This document shows positions 5,260 through 10,300 of a stretch of DNA of 10,300 nucleotides, piece by piece. Positions within the stretch are counted from its first letter, which is position 1. Every line of letters starts with the position of its first letter. The position numbers and the translations under genes were made by a program. Source of the DNA: an uncultured Coriobacteriia bacterium (GTDB lineage Bacteria; Actinomycetota; Coriobacteriia; Coriobacteriales; QAMH01); assembly GCA_902478425.1 (NCBI GenBank), contig CABSKV010000051.1, forward strand, positions 1 to 10,300, in the 5' to 3' direction. The notes beneath the pieces are model-generated. The model was not told the DNA's origin. It searched no databases and saw only the letters and a list, made by a program, of their open reading frames with translations.

Positions 5260-6720
5260 TCACGCCACCTTGCCCGAGCGCACCTTGTCGCGCAATAGCC
5301 AGCTCACCAGAATGTAGATGATCATGGACGCAGGTGCCACCAGCAGAAACGGTATCTGCAAGATGTTCGTGGCATACAGCACACTTGCCACGGCCGAGAC
5401 GGCGACGAGCGTTCCCACGCCGCGCCAGTTGACCGTGTGTTCCCGTGCACCCAGGTCGATGCCCTGTGCGCCGATGCCCATCTTGCCGCGCACGATGTAG
5501 TAGTCGGTGATGAGCAGGATGCACCACGAGCTCGTGAGAATCGACCCATAGCTCATGAAGGCGTTGACCTGGTCGAGGATGTTTCCCAATATGAAGGCGA
5601 GGCCGATGGCGTTGGCGATGATGACGGCCACGGGCCAGGCGAGCTTTCTTCCAAAGAGCGAGTCGAAGAGGTTGGAGACGGCGTTGGCGCCGCCGATCGA
5701 GTTCGAGGTCTCCACCTTCATCTGCGATAGGCAGATGATGGCAAGGCCGATGCCACCGGAGGCGAGCACGAGCGAGACGCCGGGATTGGTGACCGCCGCA
5801 TTGGCGGCTAGCGTGGCGTCCATGCCCTGGGCGCTGAAATACGCGAACGACTGTTCGAAGCCGTAGTAGACGATGAGCGCGCCGAATATGTACGTGACGA
5901 TAGCGAATATGGTACCCGTGAGCGAAATAGGCACGATGTCACGCTCCTTCTTGGCGAAGCGCGTAAAGTCCGCCGCGAACAATGCGAGCAGACCGCTTGT
6001 CATGATGGCGTAGTTGACGGAGTAGGCAAAGCCCTCGAGGGGTTCCACTCCGGGAATCATGATGCCGTGGGTTGCTGCATCGACGAGTTGGCCGTCAGCG
6101 GCGATGAGGTAGACCACGTAGCCCATGACGCAGAAGAGCGCCACGACGAACACGGCGTTCATGCGGGCGATGACCTTGGTGCCGAACAGCGCCATGAGCA
6201 CCCACACGCACGAGATGCCGATGAAGAGCGTCCAGCGGGCAAAATCGCCCTCCCAGCCAAAGGCGAACAGGATGGCGTTGCCCAGCTGCACGGTACCCAC
6301 GGCCAACACGCCCACCAGGACGAATATCCAGATGAGCGAACCGACGGCGGAGCCGTTCTTGCCAAAGATGTAGTAACGGGAGACGACGTTGTTGGGAAGA
6401 CCTTCGCGAAAGCAGATCTTGCCGACGAAATACGTGAGAACGAAGGAAAGCGCGAACGTGATGGCGACGGTGACGCCGCCGAGCTGGCAGCCCGCGTAGA
6501 AGGCGACGATACCGCCGCCCATGAGTTTGGAGAGGCTTGAGACCACTCCGGAGAGGATGGCCGCGATGTCCGGCCAGGAAAGACGCGCCCAATCGGGCAC
6601 CCTTTCGAAAAGCGATACTTGGCTCGTGACCGAGCGCCCCTTTGCGGGAGCTCTGCCCATGGCAGGCGCCTTCACATCGGTGACAGCTTTTCCCTTGGGG
6701 CCTTTCGAATTGGAATCCAT
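5260..6720 (-). CDS. NCS1-family permease (nucleobase/cation symporter, CodB-like)
   Basis: NCS1 carriers import cytosine, purines, allantoin, hydantoins or related compounds with H+ or Na+. The product is 486 residues with about twelve hydrophobic segments from residue 54 to 474. Family features include SWPDIAAILSG at the first helix (48-58), SRYYIFGKNGSAVGSL (114-129), ADFTRFAKKERD (250-261) and ITDYYIVRGKMG (404-415) followed by VNWRG (430-434). The first 45 residues are hydrophilic and basic with repeated GK/AP stretches, an unusual N-terminal extension. The start at 6720 is chosen because AGAGGTG (6726-6732) lies 5 bases upstream. It is the last gene of the minus-strand run behind the molybdoenzyme and the GntP permease, 100 bases after the latter. 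The substrate cannot be decided from sequence. Confidence 0.85.
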   Translation of the reverse strand: MDSNSKGPKGKAVTDVKAPAMGRAPAKGRSVTSQVSLFERVPDWARLSWPDIAAILSGVVSSLSKLMGGGIVAFYAGCQLGGVTVAITFALSFVLTYFVGKICFREGLPNNVVSRYYIFGKNGSAVGSLIWIFVLVGVLAVGTVQLGNAILFAFGWEGDFARWTLFIGISCVWVLMALFGTKVIARMNAVFVVALFCVMGYVVYLIAADGQLVDAATHGIMIPGVEPLEGFAYSVNYAIMTSGLLALFAADFTRFAKKERDIVPISLTGTIFAIVTYIFGALIVYYGFEQSFAYFSAQGMDATLAANAAVTNPGVSLVLASGGIGLAIICLSQMKVETSNSIGGANAVSNLFDSLFGRKLAWPVAVIIANAIGLAFILGNILDQVNAFMSYGSILTSSWCILLITDYYIVRGKMGIGAQGIDLGAREHTVNWRGVGTLVAVSAVASVLYATNILQIPFLLVAPASMIIYILVSWLLRDKVRSGKVA

Positions 6721-6776
6721 GGCGACACCTCTGTTGAATTTATCGGGTTATGCCTGATGGTTCTTCGGGGAGGGGT

Positions 6777-6806
6777 GTCGGCGCCCCGTGCATGCGAGGC
6801 GCCGAC
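6777..6806 (-). promoter_or_regulatory. Intercistronic hairpin between the two permease genes
   Basis: GTCGGCGCC (6777-6785) and GGCGCCGAC (6798-6806) are perfect 9-bp GC-rich inverted arms with a 12-base loop, 14 bases after the GntP-permease stop codon. No T-run follows on the minus strand, so it looks more like an mRNA 3'-end stabiliser or partial terminator than a full intrinsic terminator. It would let the upstream genes be expressed above the NCS1 gene. Confidence 0.6.
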
Positions 6807-6820
6807 TGGAAAAGGAGGGG

Positions 6821-8140
6821 CTATACGATACCCAGGTTGGCCATGATGATCATGACGATCAACGCACATAGGCCCGCACCGATGGAGATGGCGGCGATGT
6901 ACTTGTAGGAATTCTTGTGCGTGAGTTTCATGGCCGAGAGCATGCCGAACATGGCACCCGAGTTGGGAAGCGCACCACCAATGGTGGCCGAAGTTGCGAT
7001 GATCTTCGCCAGAGCGGCGGGATCGACACCCGTTGCCAGGTAGGGCTGCAGGAAGTTCTGGGCGATGATGCCCACGGCTCCCGAGCCGGAACCCATGATG
7101 CCACCGAGGGCGGCTGCCATGGTAGCGGCAGACACGTAGGTGCCGCCGGGCATGTTGAAGATGGCCCCGTAAATGACCGAGAAGCCGACGGATGCGGCGG
7201 CAACGGTGCCGACGCCGACGGCAGCAGACGTGAAGACCGCAGGGCCGACGCCGGCAACGGCGCCTGCACCGAGAGAGTCCTTGACGCTCGGCACGAACTT
7301 GAAGAAGCAAGCGATCGAGGCAATGATGCCCACGAGCATGCCGATGTACACCACGTTCTTCATGCCGGTCGCGGACAGGCCGATGATGGTGGCGATGAGC
7401 AGGAAGAGCGGCAGCAGCGCGAGGAACAGATTGGGGATGTTCTTGTCCTCCTCAACCTCGATGTCGTCCTCGGTTGCCACGAAGTGCTCACCGCGGGCCT
7501 GGGCACGCTTGAGCGAGAACTTGATGATCAGGCAGCTGACCGCGATAGCGATGATGGAACCCACGATACCCATGATGGGTGCAGCCGTGAGCGAGACGCC
7601 GCAGCCATTGGCCGCGTTGATCCATGCGATAGCCGGCACACCCGGAATCATCGCCATGGTGAACGAGCAGGTGCCCAGTGTCCACGCCGCGCAGAACAGC
7701 GGCCAGGGAATGTCGCACTCGCGGAACATCGGGCGTGCCAGCGGGATGAGCGCGAACATGGCGACGAACATCGAGATGCCCGCATAGGTGAGTAGCGCAC
7801 CGATGAGCGATATGCCGAGAAGCACCATATATGGGCTCTTGGTTCCCACTTTGTTCATGATGGCCTGCGCAATGGATTTCGCGGCACCCGATTTGTCCAT
7901 GAACTCGCCCATGATGGCGCCGCCCATGAAGATGATCAAGTTACCCCTCAAGAATCCGGCCAAGCCGGTGACGTATGACGTTTCGGTGCCCACCATGGAG
8001 CTCATGATGTCCATGCCGTTGGTGAGTGCGATAACGATGGCAGTCACGATCGAGGTGATCAGCACGTTCCAGCCCCTCATGGCTGCAACGACGAAGAACA
8101 CCAGGCCCACGACGATGCCTATGACTCCTATCCATTCCAT
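6821..8140 (-). CDS. GntP-family permease (organic acid/H+ symporter)
   Basis: GntP-family carriers import gluconate and other hydroxy or short-chain organic acids with protons. The product is 439 residues, the usual family size, with about twelve hydrophobic segments. It has LTYAGISMFVAMFALIPLARP at 118-136, the central acidic cytoplasmic loop at 212-236 (HFVATEDDIEVEEDKN), and two small-residue-rich stretches (290-320 and 335-360). Near the C-terminus GGALPNSGAMFGML followed by LTHKNSYK (388-413) matches the GntP/YxjC theme of a proline- and glycine-rich re-entrant segment. The start is ATG at 8140: AGGAGG (8148-8153) sits 7 bases upstream, and the longer open frame to 8173 has no such site. 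It lies 108 bases after the ferredoxin subunit gene, with strong hairpins between. The substrate is unknown; context suggests it feeds the molybdoenzyme. Confidence 0.82.
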   Translation of the reverse strand: MEWIGVIGIVVGLVFFVVAAMRGWNVLITSIVTAIVIALTNGMDIMSSMVGTETSYVTGLAGFLRGNLIIFMGGAIMGEFMDKSGAAKSIAQAIMNKVGTKSPYMVLLGISLIGALLTYAGISMFVAMFALIPLARPMFRECDIPWPLFCAAWTLGTCSFTMAMIPGVPAIAWINAANGCGVSLTAAPIMGIVGSIIAIAVSCLIIKFSLKRAQARGEHFVATEDDIEVEEDKNIPNLFLALLPLFLLIATIIGLSATGMKNVVYIGMLVGIIASIACFFKFVPSVKDSLGAGAVAGVGPAVFTSAAVGVGTVAAASVGFSVIYGAIFNMPGGTYVSAATMAAALGGIMGSGSGAVGIIAQNFLQPYLATGVDPAALAKIIATSATIGGALPNSGAMFGMLSAMKLTHKNSYKYIAAISIGAGLCALIVMIIMANLGIV

Positions 8141-8171
8141 TACATATCCTCCTAAAACTTTCTCCTCACAC

Positions 8172-8248
8172 AAAGCCTTTCGAAGGCTTTCCCGGTGCCC
8201 CGCCCTGGTGCCCGAAGCAGGTGCCAGGGCGGGGCGATGGAAAGGCTT
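8172..8248 (-). promoter_or_regulatory. Intercistronic RNA structure with alternative stems
   Basis: This lies between the ferredoxin subunit stop codon and the GntP permease. GCCCCGCCCTGG (8197-8208) and CCAGGGCGGGGC (8224-8235) are perfect 12-bp arms with a 15-base loop. Next to it AAAGCCTT (8172-8179) and AAGGCTTT (8183-8190) form a tight hairpin with a 3-base loop. A third segment, GAAAGGCTT (8240-8248), can instead pair with AAGCCTTTC (8173-8181), enclosing the GC-rich hairpin and excluding the small one. No T-run follows on the minus strand. It may be a partial terminator, processing site or attenuator-like switch. Confidence 0.6.
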
Positions 8249-8992
8249 CTACGCCATGTCGTTGCGCGTGGCGCGCATGAGCTCGGCGTTGCTCGCGTGC
8301 TTCATGACAAGCTCGTCACGGCGAATCGTTCCCTCATCGAAGGTCGTGAGGTCCTCCTCGCTCTCGAACATCGTCCCCAGGTCGCCACGCTGCTGGTTGA
8401 GCCTGATGGCCTCATCCACGTCATAGGGGATGAGCTGCGTCTTCTCGCGTGGGTTCCAGATGATGAAAGCGGGCTTGGTCGCGTCCGGCGCGGGCATGCC
8501 CTCGCATTGGCGCACGTCGCCGTACTTCTCGATGAGCTCGTCGAGCGGGCCAAAGTCGAAGGCACGTAGCGGGCAGCTCGCGGTGCAGGCGGGCTGCATG
8601 CCCTCGGCGAGGCGGTCGACGCACATGGTGCACTTGCTCATCTTGGCGCCCTGCTCGTCGCTGGCGAACTTGGGCGATCCGTAGGGGCATGCCTCGTAGC
8701 ACTTGCGGCAGCCCTCGCACTTGTCCTGGTCCACCAGGACCGCGCCGAACTCGTCTTCCTTGTAGATGGCACCGTTGGGGCATACCTTCATGCAGGAAGG
8801 GTCCTCGCAATGGGCACACGGGAAGGCCAGGGCGTTCAGGCGGATGTTGGGAAAGGTTCCCTTCTCCCATTCGTAGACGGTCATCCACTTCTCGGCGCCC
8901 GGCTCGATGTCGTTCCAGTCCTTGCAGGCGATGCTGCATGCCTGGCAGGCGTAACAGCGGTTCATGTCGAACATAAATCCGTACTGGGTCAT
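8249..8992 (-). CDS. Four-cluster ferredoxin subunit of molybdopterin oxidoreductase (DmsB/NrfC-like)
   Basis: Electron-transfer subunit of DMSO-reductase-family complexes, passing electrons between a quinol-side partner and the molybdenum subunit. The 247-residue product has sixteen cysteines in four [4Fe-4S] motifs: Cys13/16/19/23 (CYACQACSIAC), Cys59/62/67/71 (CAHCEDPSCMKVCP), Cys92/95/98/102 (CEGCRKCYEACP) and Cys121/124/136/140 (CTMC then CTASCP). The first and second motifs are of the DmsB/PhsB/NrfC kind. There is no signal peptide or membrane helix, so any export would be by piggy-back with the catalytic subunit. After the last cluster it carries about 105 residues, longer than I expect for DmsB. 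The start at 8992 is set by GGAGG (9000-9004), 7 bases upstream. The catalytic subunit gene ends 25 bases before it. What follows is a permease, not a DmsC-type anchor. Confidence 0.93.
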   Translation of the reverse strand: MTQYGFMFDMNRCYACQACSIACKDWNDIEPGAEKWMTVYEWEKGTFPNIRLNALAFPCAHCEDPSCMKVCPNGAIYKEDEFGAVLVDQDKCEGCRKCYEACPYGSPKFASDEQGAKMSKCTMCVDRLAEGMQPACTASCPLRAFDFGPLDELIEKYGDVRQCEGMPAPDATKPAFIIWNPREKTQLIPYDVDEAIRLNQQRGDLGTMFESEEDLTTFDEGTIRRDELVMKHASNAELMRATRNDMA

Positions 8993-9017
8993 TTTCGTTC
9001 CTCCTCTCTCGGCTCGG

Positions 9018-10300
9018 CTATTCGGCGTCGACGGCTGCCGCATCGCGTGCACCGTCCTTCTTCGCCAGTTCGTCACGGCAACCGATGGCGACCTTCGCGC
9101 CGCGCATGCCGCCACGGGCGGCTTCGGTGCCGTAGCCTTCGATGTCGCCGTCGGCCACCTTCTCGACCTCGCACAGTCCCGCGATGATGAGCGCGCCCAG
9201 GATGTGGGGCAGGTGTCCGTCATCGAGCAGGATGTTGGGCGTTCCGCGCATGTCCTGGCCAAAGACGTTCATCTCGGCGTCCTCGCCGTTGGTCTGGTAC
9301 CAGGAGCCGTGGTGGACGGCCGCGGTGCCGGGCATGCAGCGATTGGTGACGTAAGCCGGCAGAATCGCCTCGCCGCGGTCGGAGTAGACACGGCACAGGT
9401 CGCCGTCCTTGATGCCGCGGGCCTGGGCATCCACGCCCGAGATCCACACGCCATGACGGTAGACGTCCTCGCGCATGAAGGGGTTGTTGTCGTTGCTCGA
9501 ATGCTGACGGTAGACGGAGACGGGCGTGACGACGGAAAGCGGATACTTCTTGACCTTGGGGTTGTAGAAGCCGTCGTTACTGGCAGATCCGATGTCGCCC
9601 TCCACGTAGCTGGGGCTCCACACCGGCATGGGCTCGATCTGGCCGCGCCAGCGCGACTCGGTCATGTCGTGGGTCTCGACGAAGCGGGAATAGGGCTCGA
9701 TCTTGCCCGTCGGTGTGTAGAAGGGACTCTCGCCGGCGTCCATGGCCGACTTGAAGGGATAGTAGGGCTCGTCGATCTCGGTGCGCACGACCGGGTTGGC
9801 GTTGAAGTCCTCCCAGGTCTTGATCTCGTCCTTTCCGAGGACGATGAGATAGCCCTCGTCAATCCACTTCTCGACGGCCTCCTTGTAGACCTTCTCCTGC
9901 TCGTCGACCCAGTCTTCCCACTCGACGTCCTTCATGCGGGGGTTGTAGCCCTCGACGACCTCGTCGCCCAGGCGCTTGGCGATCTGCGTCCAGACCCACT
10001 CCTTGGAGCGGACCTCACCGGGGAACTCCGCACCACGGGCGCAGAAGGTGAAGTAGTTGCGCATGCCGTTGGGGCCGCTGACGAAGCGCTGGTGGCCGTA
10101 CATGTACTCGTCCATGCCCTCGAGCTGCCATACGGGAGCCGGCAGGATGATGTCGCACAGCTCGGCGGTGGGCTGGTTCATGTGCCACTGGAAGCCCCAG
10201 TTGAACTTCGTGTCGGCCATGCCCTTGAAGCGCTTGTTCACGTTCGAGTGGTTGTTGGCGTAGTTGTTCTCGAAGATGATCATCTGGATGTTGGGCAGGG
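9018..10300 (-). CDS. Molybdopterin oxidoreductase catalytic subunit, DMSO reductase family (5' end outside window)
   Basis: About 426 C-terminal residues are visible; the frame is open to the window edge (LPNIQ precedes the first internal Met at 10283), so the N-terminal [4Fe-4S] region and any Tat signal lie beyond 10300. Counting from that Met, residues 35-60 (MNQPTAELCDIILPAPVWQLEGMDEY) are the family segment where bis-MGD enzymes read TA..ADIVLP. Residues 248-330 are the C-terminal molybdopterin-dinucleotide binding domain, with PLSVVTPVSVYRQHSSNDNNP, DAQARGIKDGD (285-295), VYSDRGEA (299-306) and VHHGSWYQ (323-330). LCEVEKV (370-376) follows, as in DmsA. A tail of about 45 residues, ending Ala/Asp-rich, extends past it. 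The molybdenum ligand is not visible, so the substrate class cannot be set. It is first of the visible run with the ferredoxin subunit and two permeases. Confidence 0.92.
   Translation of the reverse strand, partial: LPNIQMIIFENNYANNHSNVNKRFKGMADTKFNWGFQWHMNQPTAELCDIILPAPVWQLEGMDEYMYGHQRFVSGPNGMRNYFTFCARGAEFPGEVRSKEWVWTQIAKRLGDEVVEGYNPRMKDVEWEDWVDEQEKVYKEAVEKWIDEGYLIVLGKDEIKTWEDFNANPVVRTEIDEPYYPFKSAMDAGESPFYTPTGKIEPYSRFVETHDMTESRWRGQIEPMPVWSPSYVEGDIGSASNDGFYNPKVKKYPLSVVTPVSVYRQHSSNDNNPFMREDVYRHGVWISGVDAQARGIKDGDLCRVYSDRGEAILPAYVTNRCMPGTAAVHHGSWYQTNGEDAEMNVFGQDMRGTPNILLDDGHLPHILGALIIAGLCEVEKVADGDIEGYGTEAARGGMRGAKVAIGCRDELAKKDGARDAAAVDAE

Noticed and set aside
6917..7795. 292-residue plus-strand open frame rich in His, Asp and Arg
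   Set aside because: It is an antisense shadow of the GntP permease. The composition is typical of reverse-strand translation of membrane-protein codons, and no ribosome site was seen.

Overview
The window looks like one end of a GC-rich contig, probably from a gut-type anaerobic actinobacterium of the Coriobacteriia (Eggerthella/Gordonibacter-like). That placement is an inference from the GC-rich codon use, a PdxS/PdxT vitamin B6 pathway with a MocR regulator, and a respiratory-type molybdoenzyme with a four-cluster ferredoxin subunit. No rRNA or other taxonomic marker is present. The first 35 bases are not genomic: they match the Nextera/Tn5 read-2 sequencing adapter, so the left edge is a contig end that cuts through pdxT.

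Left part (36-2922): a pyridoxal 5'-phosphate (vitamin B6) module. pdxS and the truncated pdxT overlap by one base on the minus strand. They are divergent from a MocR/PdxR-type regulator across a 150-bp spacer rich in nested inverted repeats. The regulator gene carries an unusual perfect palindrome exactly inside the codons of its interdomain linker.

Middle (2949-5097): a complete HigBA toxin-antitoxin pair on the minus strand, toxin first, with a well-formed promoter embedded in TGTAAC repeats. Divergent from it is a 455-residue FtsX/BceB-type ABC permease that has the 10-helix layout but lacks the large extracellular domain, and has no ATPase beside it. The short convergent spacer that follows (5098-5259) is packed with repeated TGACCGC and CCTTGGCA motifs, including a 35-bp two-part hairpin.

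Right part (5260-10300): four minus-strand genes that look like one transcription unit. In transcription order they are a molybdopterin oxidoreductase catalytic subunit (its 5' part lies beyond the window), a 4x[4Fe-4S] electron-transfer subunit, a GntP-family permease and an NCS1-family permease. Strong hairpins sit in the two longer spacers (ferredoxin-GntP and GntP-NCS1). No membrane anchor subunit follows the ferredoxin subunit. The layout suggests substrate import coupled to a dedicated anaerobic reductase or hydroxylase-type enzyme of unknown substrate; this is the most interesting functional prospect in the window.

No stretch longer than 300 bases lacks a gene. I saw no tRNA, rRNA, CRISPR array, insertion sequence or phage gene.
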